DNA of 7,196 nt from Streptomyces flavochromogenes (GTDB lineage: Bacteria; Actinomycetota; Actinomycetes; Streptomycetales; Streptomycetaceae): the NCBI RefSeq assembly GCF_000717595.1, contig NZ_JNZO01000067.1, positions 1 through 7,196 on the forward strand. The letters are read 5' to 3'. Below, one piece after another: positions 1 through 5,179 of this stretch. Numbering within the stretch: the stretch's first letter is position 1; each line of letters begins with the position of its first letter. Made by a program: the position numbers and the translations under genes. Below the pieces are notes generated by a model. That model was not told the DNA's origin. It did no database searches and saw only the letters and a list, made by a program, of their open reading frames with translations.

Positions 1-19
1 GGGCGGGCGGAGGCGGCTC

Positions 20-37
20 GGGGCGGGGCGGGGCGGG
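20..37 (+). repeat. G-run tract with G-quadruplex potential
   Basis: Four G-runs (4, 4, 4 and 3 G) are separated by single C residues. This matches the classic G-quadruplex pattern with one-nucleotide loops. It lies beyond the 3' end of the minus-strand haloperoxidase gene, so the transcript of that gene would carry the C-rich strand. High GC makes such runs common by chance, and no function is implied. Confidence 0.4.
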
Positions 38-60
38 CACGAAGGGAGGACGGGCCGGCG

Positions 61-116
61 GGCAGCACGTCCCGCGGGTGCCGGTTCCACCGGTTCCGCC
101 ACGGGACGGGCCTGCC
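61..116 (-). terminator. Possible stem-loop terminator of the haloperoxidase gene
   Basis: An interrupted inverted repeat starts 4 nt beyond the haloperoxidase stop codon. The outer arms are GGCAG (61-65) and CTGCC (112-116). The inner arms are CGTCCCG (68-74) and CGGGACG (102-108). A 27-nt loop contains the octamer CCGGTTCC twice in direct orientation (81-88 and 90-97). There is no T-tract, which is common for streptomycete terminators. The large loop and the internal mismatch keep this tentative. Confidence 0.4.
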
Positions 117-120
117 GAGG

Positions 121-1671
121 TCAGCGGTGGGTGCCGCCGAAGTAGCGCATGGCCTGCCGGTGGACGACCTTGCCGATGCGGTGGCCCATCTCGATGCCGG
201 GCTCGTTGTCGAAGCTCCAGTGCATTCCGCCGTAGACCCGGGAGATGCCGGCCTGCCGGGCGGCCTCGCTGAAGGTGGGCCAGTGCAGGACGACGTCGGT
301 GCGCGGGGTGAGGCCGGGCTCGACGGTGGAGGCGCCCGCCTTGAAACGGTACGAGTCGCCGAAGGAGTCGGAGCCGGTGAAGCGGCGCAGGAACTCGGCG
401 GCGGCGCCGGAGAAGGTGCTGTGTCCGGAGACGGTGGCCGGGAAGGGAGGAACGGCCACGTAGGCCTGCCAGTCGACGCCGTCCATGGTGACGGAGCCCT
501 GGCCGGGGCCGCCCCAGGAGCGGATCTGCCGGCCGCGCTGGTCGAACGGGATGAGGGTGGAGGGACGCGCGAAGTCGTACTGGGCCTTGACGGCCCAGGA
601 GCCGATGGCGGCGTCGCACTCGGCCATGTTGAGGCCGAAGAAGATCTGGGCGTCCTCGTCGACCCCGTGGCCGTCGCGGGCGGAGACGTACCGTCCCCAC
701 ATCTGCTGGGCGCCGGGCGGAGTGACGTCGTCGTTGAGCCAGAACTCGGCGATGGCCTTCTGCTCGTCCGTCAGACGGGCGCTGATGTCGAGGAGTTCCT
801 CGATCGCGGCGGTCATCCGGACCGAGGGGTACGCGGGCGGGGCGGGGACCGTGAACTGGTCGGGGCGGGACAGCGCGAAGGGCTGCATCACCGCGAACTG
901 CGGGGTGAGGTAGCGCTGCGTCTTGCCGCCGACGATCAGCGGGGTCCAGTGCGCCGGGTCGGTGACCGTGGCCGGGTCGAAGGCCCCGGCGATCTGCGGG
1001 GTGTTGCGCGGCTGGTAGCCGGTGGTGTCCGAGTACGCCGGGGTGCCGAGCTGGTTGGCGCCGTCCGCGTGGCGGTAGTCCAGGACGGCCTGCGCGGTGC
1101 GGCGGCCGATCCAGGCGGGGCTGTTGCGGCGGGGGTCGGTGAGCTCGGGGTCGTGGCCGAGGCTGCGGAGCATGTTGTCGATGGCGACCTTGTACTCGGG
1201 GTACAGGTCGAGCAGGGCGAGGTGGGCCGCGTAGCTGATGGCCTCGTTCTTGTTGTCGAGGGTGCGCTCGGAGCGGGGCCTGCGCAGGGCGCCGCCGAAG
1301 CGGGTGCCGACGGCACAGTGGTCGTAACAGGCCCAGGCGTCGTAGATGGCGTTGTGGATGATCGCGAGGGCCCGGGCGTTCACGGTGGCGGGGCCGAAGC
1401 GGTTGCCGGCGGCCTGGTAGCGGCCGAGGATCGCGTCCATCGCGGCCTGGTTCCAGCGGATGACGACGCTGGGGTCGGTCACGGCGCCGGGCCGGCGGCG
1501 GCCGGTGCGCGTCTCCGCCTCGAAGCTGGTGGGCACGGCCCACGCGGCGCTGCCGGGAAGGGCGAGCGCCCCGGCCGCGGCGGCCGACGTGGTGAGCACC
1601 CGGCGCCGGGTGAGGGCGGTGCGGGCCGCGGGGGTCGTGGTGGAGGCGGGGGCGGCGGGTCGGTGGGACAT
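121..1671 (-). CDS. Tat-exported vanadium-dependent haloperoxidase / PAP2-superfamily protein
   Basis: The product is 516 residues. Seen: the N-terminus carries a twin-arginine motif (T21-R-R-R-V-L26), a hydrophobic Ala-rich stretch and an Ala-x-Ala-like end near A45, so export by the Tat system is likely. All three parts of the vanadium haloperoxidase/PAP2 signature are present: K362-x6-R369-P370, S415-G416-H417 and S477-R478-x5-H484. By family knowledge, H484 would coordinate vanadate and H417 would be the acid-base histidine. The same pocket binds phosphate in acid phosphatases, so halide oxidation is not proven. The reaction would be H2O2-dependent oxidation of halide to hypohalous acid outside the membrane. 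The ATG at 1671 is chosen because AAGGA lies 8 nt upstream and the signal peptide begins there; the open frame continues far upstream only because GC-rich DNA lacks stops. The length suits bacterial family members. The gene is monocistronic in view and divergent from the DoxX-like gene. Confidence 0.85.
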   Translation of the reverse strand: MSHRPAAPASTTTPAARTALTRRRVLTTSAAAAGALALPGSAAWAVPTSFEAETRTGRRRPGAVTDPSVVIRWNQAAMDAILGRYQAAGNRFGPATVNARALAIIHNAIYDAWACYDHCAVGTRFGGALRRPRSERTLDNKNEAISYAAHLALLDLYPEYKVAIDNMLRSLGHDPELTDPRRNSPAWIGRRTAQAVLDYRHADGANQLGTPAYSDTTGYQPRNTPQIAGAFDPATVTDPAHWTPLIVGGKTQRYLTPQFAVMQPFALSRPDQFTVPAPPAYPSVRMTAAIEELLDISARLTDEQKAIAEFWLNDDVTPPGAQQMWGRYVSARDGHGVDEDAQIFFGLNMAECDAAIGSWAVKAQYDFARPSTLIPFDQRGRQIRSWGGPGQGSVTMDGVDWQAYVAVPPFPATVSGHSTFSGAAAEFLRRFTGSDSFGDSYRFKAGASTVEPGLTPRTDVVLHWPTFSEAARQAGISRVYGGMHWSFDNEPGIEMGHRIGKVVHRQAMRYFGGTHR

Positions 1672-1999
1672 CCGTGGATTCCTTCGCATGCTGCCGGGAG
1701 CGGATGGACGCGGTTCGAGTCGATGGATCAAACACAAACTCGAACAGTGCTCAGGCTGGCGAGATTTGATCGCGTGCGGCAACGCCCTATCGACTTCTTC
1801 CATAGCGGGCATGCAAGGAACCGATGGGCATCGCGGGGGTGCTCGGGACGTGGTTAGCGTGGGCCACGGCGTCCGACCCTCCTGCCGGGATTCGGCGTGA
1901 TCCGAACGGTCCGCCGCCCCGACACGCCCCACCCGGCCTCGATCCGCCCGCACGGCCCCGTCCGGCCCCCGCGTCGACTCGTGATGGAGATGCCCGCGC
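1672..1999. other. 328-bp divergent intergenic region
   Basis: This region separates the divergent haloperoxidase and DoxX-like genes and should hold both promoters. It contains the haloperoxidase RBS (about 1680-1684, read on the minus strand), an 8-bp inverted repeat (1713-1745), a weak TTCGG/CCGAA dyad (1891-1906) and the RBS of the DoxX-like gene (GGAG, 1986-1989). A 59-codon open frame (1824-2003) is discussed as a finding and is not called as a gene. I could not assign a convincing -35/-10 pair and saw no good ARE. Confidence 0.6.
1713..1745. promoter_or_regulatory. Inverted repeat upstream of the haloperoxidase gene, possible operator
   Basis: GTTCGAGT (1713-1720) and ACTCGAAC (1738-1745) are perfectly complementary 8-bp arms separated by 17 bp, which makes the arm centres 25 bp apart. 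The site is 42 to 74 bp upstream of the haloperoxidase start, where a promoter or operator is expected. The half-site does not match an ARE. The cognate regulator is unknown. Confidence 0.4.
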
Positions 2000-2503
2000 A
2001 TGACCGTTTCCTCCCAGGTGATCCCTGCCGCCACCACCCCTGCCCCGGGAACCGCCACTCCGCCGCCCGCCACCTCCCCGGCTCCCCTCGGCCGCTTCGA
2101 CCGGCTCGCGCCACGGCTGCACCGGTACGGCCTGGGCATGCTCAGGGCCGGCCTGGGCGGCGTGTTCGTGTGGTTCGGGGTCCTCAAGGTCATCGGACTC
2201 AGCCCGGCGGCCGCGCTCGTCGTCGCCGTGCTGCCGTTCCCGGCCGGCGGCTGGTTCGTTCCCGCGCTGGGCTGGGCCGAGGTGGCGCTCGGCCTCTGGC
2301 TGATGTCCGGGTGCGCCCGCGCGCTGGCCCTGCCGGTGCTCACCGCCCACCTCTGCGGCACCTTCGCGGTGCTCGTCCTCACACCGTCGATGGCCTTCGC
2401 CCACTCCAATCCGCTGCTGCTCACGCTGGTCGGCGAGTTCGTCGTCAAGAACGTGGTGCTGCTCGCGGGCGTGGTCGTGGTGACGACACACCCGCGCGGC
2501 TGA
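2000..2503 (+). CDS. DoxX/YkgB-like four-helix membrane protein
   Basis: The product is 167 residues. Seen: a Pro/Ala/Thr-rich hydrophilic N-terminus of about 40 residues is followed by four hydrophobic segments at about 45-63, 85-103, 107-128 and 138-161. Two stretches resemble the DoxX clan: F56-V-W-F-G-V-L-K63 in the first helix, and G145-E-F-V-V-K-N-V-V-L-L-A-G157 leading into the last helix. By family knowledge the clan includes DoxX subunits of quinone-linked oxidoreductases and YkgB/RclC (DUF417), an inner-membrane protein of reactive-chlorine resistance in E. coli. The substrate cannot be read from this sequence. The ATG at 2000 has GGAGA 9 nt upstream. Its divergence from the haloperoxidase gene suggests, but does not show, a shared role in halogen or redox stress. 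The DUF2231 gene follows after 99 bp. Confidence 0.72.
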   Translation: MTVSSQVIPAATTPAPGTATPPPATSPAPLGRFDRLAPRLHRYGLGMLRAGLGGVFVWFGVLKVIGLSPAAALVVAVLPFPAGGWFVPALGWAEVALGLWLMSGCARALALPVLTAHLCGTFAVLVLTPSMAFAHSNPLLLTLVGEFVVKNVVLLAGVVVVTTHPRG

Positions 2504-2507
2504 GTCC

Positions 2508-2564
2508 GTACGCACGGCGCACGCGCGTACACCGCACGCGTACGGCACACCCGTACGGCACACC
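2508..2564. repeat. Alternating purine-pyrimidine tract with a 13-bp tandem repeat
   Basis: The spacer after the DoxX-like gene contains long strictly alternating purine-pyrimidine runs: 9 nt at 2508-2516, 16 nt at 2517-2532 and 12 nt at 2533-2544. It ends with two exact tandem copies of CGTACGGCACACC (2539-2551 and 2552-2564). GTAC occurs four times, at 2508, 2527, 2540 and 2553. The alternating (CG/CA)-rich composition could favour Z-DNA under negative supercoiling. No promoter hexamers are recognisable in it. Confidence 0.6.
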
Positions 2565-2602
2565 CGCCGTTTCAGGGCACGGAATACGGAAAGCCGCCCC
2601 GT

Positions 2603-3196
2603 ATGAACGCATCGCAGATACAGGATTCCGGTGTCCGCGTGGGCGTCGAAACGGGGGCGGCCCCGGGATCCGGACGGTTGCCGCGCACGATGGACCGGCT
2701 GGAGCGCGCGGCGGCGCTGGACGGTGCCGCCGACCGCATGCGGAGCGTGGTGCGAGCCGCTCCGCTGGGCCGCGGCCGGGACGTACTGCGCGGCCGGTGG
2801 CTCGGGCACCCCGTCCACCCGCTGCTCGTGCACGTACCCATCGGCGCATGGCTCTCAGCGGCCGTCCTCGATCTGCTGCCCGGTCAGCGCCGGGCCGCCC
2901 GGACCCTGGTCGGTGTGGGCCTCGTCGGCGTCGCCCCGGCCGCGGTCTCGGGCTGGGTCGACTGGGCGGAGCTCGACCTGCCACGACGGCGACTGGGCCT
3001 GGCGCACGCGGCCACGAACGTCGCAGCCGTGGCCCTCTACGCGGCGTCCTTCGCCGCCCGGGGCGGCAACCACACGGGCCTCGGCCGGGCGCTCGGCTTC
3101 GCGGGGCTCCTCGCGGTCGGTGCCACCGGGGCGATCGGCGGCCACCTGGCGCATCACCGTGCCCCGGCAACCGCGACCACGCCCGGCGACGCCTGA
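2603..3196 (+). CDS. DUF2231-family integral membrane protein
   Basis: The product is 197 residues and its biochemical function is unknown. Seen: a charged cytoplasmic-like N-terminus of about 65 residues precedes the diagnostic segment L67-G-H-P-V-H-P-L-L-V-H-V-P-I-G81. Four hydrophobic segments lie at about 73-92, 100-119, 131-150 and 160-180. Histidines H69, H72 and H77 near the first helix and H135 at the start of the third could bind metal or haem, but this is inference. In actinobacteria DUF2231 is often fused to a C-terminal Rieske [2Fe-2S] domain; here the protein ends soon after G179-G-H-L182, with no Cys-His Rieske motifs, so it is a stand-alone version. The ATG at 2603 has a mediocre GGAAAG about 10 nt upstream. 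M30 is an alternative start with a poorer RBS. Orientation and spacing would allow co-transcription with the DoxX-like gene. Confidence 0.75.
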   Translation: MNASQIQDSGVRVGVETGAAPGSGRLPRTMDRLERAAALDGAADRMRSVVRAAPLGRGRDVLRGRWLGHPVHPLLVHVPIGAWLSAAVLDLLPGQRRAARTLVGVGLVGVAPAAVSGWVDWAELDLPRRRLGLAHAATNVAAVALYAASFAARGGNHTGLGRALGFAGLLAVGATGAIGGHLAHHRAPATATTPGDA

Positions 3197-3255
3197 CCAC
3201 AGCCGGCACGGTATCTCTGCCGCTGACCACGGCCACGGCGTTCCCCTGACAGGCA

Positions 3256-3277
3256 ACAAACCTGTGGCTCGGTTTGC
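3256..3277. promoter_or_regulatory. ARE-like operator 1 (distal, upstream of the pseudo-receptor gene)
   Basis: This is a 22-bp site with the geometry of a GBL-receptor operator. The left half ACAAACCTGTG matches 8 of 11 positions of the inverted ArpA half-site. The right half GCTCGGTTTGC matches 9 of 11 of GG(T/C)CGGT(A/T)(T/C)G(T/G). CAAACC (3257-3262) and GGTTTG (3271-3276) form a perfect inverted repeat with an 8-bp gap. It lies 245 bp upstream of the pseudo-receptor start and 60 bp after the DUF2231 stop. No clear promoter overlaps it. Confidence 0.6.
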
Positions 3278-3425
3278 GAGTTGGGGTGCACCATGACCCA
3301 CGGGAGCACGTCTGCGGCTTCTGTCGTCACCCGACTCGCCACCCTCGTACGCATTCCGTATCCGTCCAGCAGGCACCCGGCCCTCCGATCCGCACCGAAG
3401 CGCTCAGGGGCGCACGAAAACCTCG

Positions 3426-3431
3426 TACAAT
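3426..3431 (+). promoter_or_regulatory. Candidate -10 box of the pseudo-receptor gene
   Basis: TACAAT is a good match to the streptomycete principal-sigma -10 consensus. It is about 90 bp upstream of the GTG start and overlaps the left edge of ARE 2. A convincing -35 at 17-18 bp spacing is absent (the sequence there is GCTCAG or CTCAGG). The promoter would therefore be weak, activated, or of a different class. Confidence 0.45.
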
Positions 3432-3449
3432 ACCAAGCAGTCGGTTTGG
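3428..3449. promoter_or_regulatory. ARE-like operator 2 (proximal, upstream of the pseudo-receptor gene)
   Basis: The left half CAATACCAAGC matches 8 of 11 positions of the inverted ArpA half-site, and the right half AGTCGGTTTGG matches 10 of 11. This is the best ARE in the window. It overlaps the candidate -10 (3426-3431) and the predicted transcription start. Binding by a ScbR-type repressor should block transcription of the gene at 3522. Which of the two TetR proteins encoded here binds it cannot be told from sequence. Confidence 0.7.
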
Positions 3450-3521
3450 AGTCGTCGAGCGGTACGGCGCGACGGGGCGCCGCCCGTGCCACCGCGACGC
3501 ACGGTGCTACGGGAGCCACGG

Positions 3522-4169
3522 GTGACCAAACAGGAGCGGGCCGCACGGACCCGCGAGGCGCTGATCAGGTCGGCGGCCAGGGAGTTCGACCTGCACGGCT
3601 ACACCTTGGCCAAGTTGTCGGCGATCAGCACGGGCGCGGGGGTGAGCCCCGGCGCGCTCCACTTCCACTTCGAGAACAAGCCCGCGGTGGCCGCCGCCGT
3701 CGAGGAAGAGGCGTCCACCGCCCTGCGCCGGGCGGCCCGGGTCGTGTACCGCCAGGGGTCCGACGCCCTGCAGAACCTCGCCGACACGACGCACGCCCTG
3801 GCCCGGCTGCTCCGTGAGGACATCGTCGTCCGCGCGGGATACCGGCTCAGCTGCTCCCGGGGCTGTCGTACGGACCTGAATCTGCGCCAGGAATGGCAGA
3901 GCTGCGTCCAGCAGCGGCTCGCGGAGGCGGCCGACGAGGGCCTGCTCGCCACCGGCCACGGCGGTCAACAGGACCTCGTCCGCACGGTGGTGGCCGCCAC
4001 CGTCGGCCTGGAGGCGCTGCGCCGGGACAACGGCGAGTGGCTGTCGCCCGAGACGGTCACCGGTCTGTGGCGGACACTGCTGCCGATGCTGGCCGCCCCC
4101 GGCGCACTCGCCGGTCTGGAACCGGCGGGCAGCACGACCGTCCCCGCCGCCCGCACTCCGGCCGCCTGA
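3522..4169 (+). CDS. ScbR2-like TetR regulator (probable pseudo-GBL receptor)
   Basis: The product is 215 residues. Seen: an N-terminal TetR DNA-binding domain spans about 1-55, with recognition-helix region G40-V-S-P-G-A-L-H-F-H-F50. GALHFHF in place of GALYFHF recalls, from memory, ScbR2/AvaR2-type pseudo-receptors. The C-terminal domain (about 60-190) would bind ligand and dimerise. W125 lies in about the position of the pocket tryptophan of true receptors. By family knowledge, pseudo-receptors repress antibiotic and autoregulator genes and often bind antibiotics or intermediates rather than GBLs. C111, C115 and C128 cluster in the ligand domain, and the Ala/Thr/Pro-rich tail may be disordered. 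GTG 3522 is chosen because GGGAG ends 6 nt upstream and the protein then begins MTKQERAARTRE, the usual start for this family; GTG 3486 is less likely. Two ARE-like sites upstream predict control by the neighbouring receptor or by itself. The gene is convergent with the SDR gene. Confidence 0.85.
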   Translation: MTKQERAARTREALIRSAAREFDLHGYTLAKLSAISTGAGVSPGALHFHFENKPAVAAAVEEEASTALRRAARVVYRQGSDALQNLADTTHALARLLREDIVVRAGYRLSCSRGCRTDLNLRQEWQSCVQQRLAEAADEGLLATGHGGQQDLVRTVVAATVGLEALRRDNGEWLSPETVTGLWRTLLPMLAAPGALAGLEPAGSTTVPAARTPAA

Positions 4170-4190
4170 CGACCCATCGGCCGCCTGACG
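4159..4190. repeat. 13-bp direct repeat spanning the pseudo-receptor stop codon
   Basis: CGGCCGCCTGACG occurs at 4159-4171 and again at 4178-4190, 19 bp apart. The first copy encodes the last codons and the TGA stop of the pseudo-receptor gene. The second copy supplies the left arm of the convergent terminator. This looks like a small local duplication. Confidence 0.6.
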
Positions 4191-4202
4191 CGAGGGGCGG
4201 CC
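4179..4202. terminator. Convergent (bidirectional) terminator candidate
   Basis: GGCCGCC (4179-4185) and GGCGGCC (4196-4202) form a 7-bp all-GC stem with a 10-nt loop. It lies in the 36-bp gap between two convergent stop codons (4167-4169 on plus, 4206-4208 on minus). There is no T-tract. The position between convergent genes supports a terminator role in both directions. Confidence 0.5.
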
Positions 4203-4205
4203 TGT

Positions 4206-5165
4206 TCAGGAACCGCCGAGGAGACCCCGGTACCAGGGCAGATGGTCGGCGAAGTCCACGGCGAAGCCCGGCCCGGGGTCGCAGCCGAGCTCCCGCCAGG
4301 GGCGGTCGTCGGCGAACCAGTGGTCGGTCGCCAGCATGTCCAGGTGGTGCTGCGCGAAGGGGACGTCCGCGAGCAGCGCGCGGGCCGCCGCGATGTCCAC
4401 CGCCGCTCCCCGGCTCTTTCCCGTCCGGTGGGTGAGCAGGTCCTCGGCGGCCGCGAGCAGCGCGCCGACCGGCACCGGCTCGGGGTGCTGGACGTAGTAC
4501 GGACCCGGCTCGGTCGCGGAGGAGAGCGCGGCCCCGAGCAGGGCACCCGCCAGGCTGTCCACATCGATCAGGGAGTGCAGCGACGCTCCCCCGTCGAGCG
4601 GCGCCGGCAGGGCGGCGAGGAGCCGGACCACGCCGGGGATCAGCTGCCGGTCGCCGGTGCCGTACACGAGGTGCGGGCGCAGTACGGTCCCGCCCGCTTC
4701 CAGGACGTGGCGCTCGCCGGCGGCGCGCGTGCGGCTGGTCGCCGAGCCGGGGGCGAGCGGCAGGGTGCCGGGCGCGGCGGCCCGGAAGGGGCCGCGGCCG
4801 TGGACGGACGCGGTGCTCAGGGAGACGATCCGGGTCACCCCGGCGGCCACGGCCGCGGCGACCAGGGCGCGGGTGCCCTCGTCGTTGACCGCGCGGGCCT
4901 GCTCGGCGTCGCCGCCGATCGCCGATGCGCAGTGGATCAGGACGTCGGTCCCCTCGCAGGCGCGGCGCAGCGAGTCGGGGTCCCGGAGGTCGCCCAGGAC
5001 GGTCTCGACCCCGGATCCCGCCGACTCCGCCGGGTCGGTGGGCGGGCGGCGGGCCAGCAGGCGGACGCGCGCGGGCTCCTCGGCCGACGCCGCCGCGGCG
5101 GCCACCCGGCCGCCGATGAAGCCGGTCGCGCCGGTGATCAGAAGGTGAGGTGCCATCGTGCCCAT
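4206..5165 (-). CDS. Atypical SDR / NAD(P)-dependent epimerase-like reductase, GBL locus
   Basis: The product is 319 residues. Seen: an N-terminal Rossmann fold has the glycine motif T11-G-A-T-G-F-I-G18, D59-L60 in the usual acidic position after the third strand, and the strand-4 region V75-L-I-H-C-A-S81. This matches extended SDRs of the epimerase/dehydratase type. Anomaly: where YxxxK is expected, just before A-A-G-E, the protein reads T143-S-R-T-R147, so both catalytic residues are replaced. The C-terminal part ends with conserved-looking aromatic segments (H282-W-F and D307-H-L-P-W). It lies 14 nt downstream of the afsA-like gene and is probably co-transcribed. From context it may reduce a GBL precursor, as reductases beside afsA genes do (BprA, ScbB, BarS/JadW2 types), but the changed active site leaves this open. 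ATG 5165 has a weak GGAT 8 nt upstream and may rely on coupling; ATG 5156 is an alternative giving 316 residues. Confidence 0.75.
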   Translation of the reverse strand: MGTMAPHLLITGATGFIGGRVAAAAASAEEPARVRLLARRPPTDPAESAGSGVETVLGDLRDPDSLRRACEGTDVLIHCASAIGGDAEQARAVNDEGTRALVAAAVAAGVTRIVSLSTASVHGRGPFRAAAPGTLPLAPGSATSRTRAAGERHVLEAGGTVLRPHLVYGTGDRQLIPGVVRLLAALPAPLDGGASLHSLIDVDSLAGALLGAALSSATEPGPYYVQHPEPVPVGALLAAAEDLLTHRTGKSRGAAVDIAAARALLADVPFAQHHLDMLATDHWFADDRPWRELGCDPGPGFAVDFADHLPWYRGLLGGS

Positions 5166-5179
5166 CGCGCCGATCCGGT

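Larger units (their letters stand above)
3197..3521. other. 325-bp regulatory region upstream of the pseudo-receptor gene
   Basis: No convincing gene is present. An open frame from ATG 3293 runs on through the following gene in another frame and is judged a shadow. The region holds two ARE-like operators (3256-3277 and 3428-3449), a good -10 hexamer TACAAT (3426-3431) and the RBS GGGAG (3511-3515). The odd palindrome CCTGACAGG (3245-3253) borders the first ARE. No strong terminator for the DUF2231 gene was seen. Confidence 0.6.

Noticed and set aside
1812..1833. Possible ARE half around GGAACCGATG
   Set aside because: One half matches 8 of 11, but the partner half at the required position does not match.
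127..1857. Long plus-strand open frame antisense to the haloperoxidase gene (576 codons)
   Set aside because: The minus strand encodes a protein with all haloperoxidase motifs and an RBS-backed start. The plus-strand frame is Gly/Val/Ala-rich without a recognisable domain and is a typical high-GC shadow.
1891..1912. Possible ARE containing AACGGTCCG upstream of the DoxX-like gene
   Set aside because: The right half matches 7 of 11 but the left half only about 4 of 11 at the correct spacing, so there is no dyad of ARE type.
1672..2550. N-terminal extension of the haloperoxidase frame up to 2550
   Set aside because: The extra 293 residues run antisense through the DoxX-like gene and lie in front of a clear Tat signal peptide that must be N-terminal.
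2445..3236. Minus-strand 263-codon frame opposite the DUF2231 gene
   Set aside because: Extremely Arg/Pro-rich with no motif; the opposite strand carries a clear DUF2231 signature.
3281..3817. Plus-strand frame starting before the pseudo-receptor gene, including ATG 3293
   Set aside because: It reads into the TetR gene in a wrong frame, becomes Arg/Pro/Gly-rich and shows no domain.
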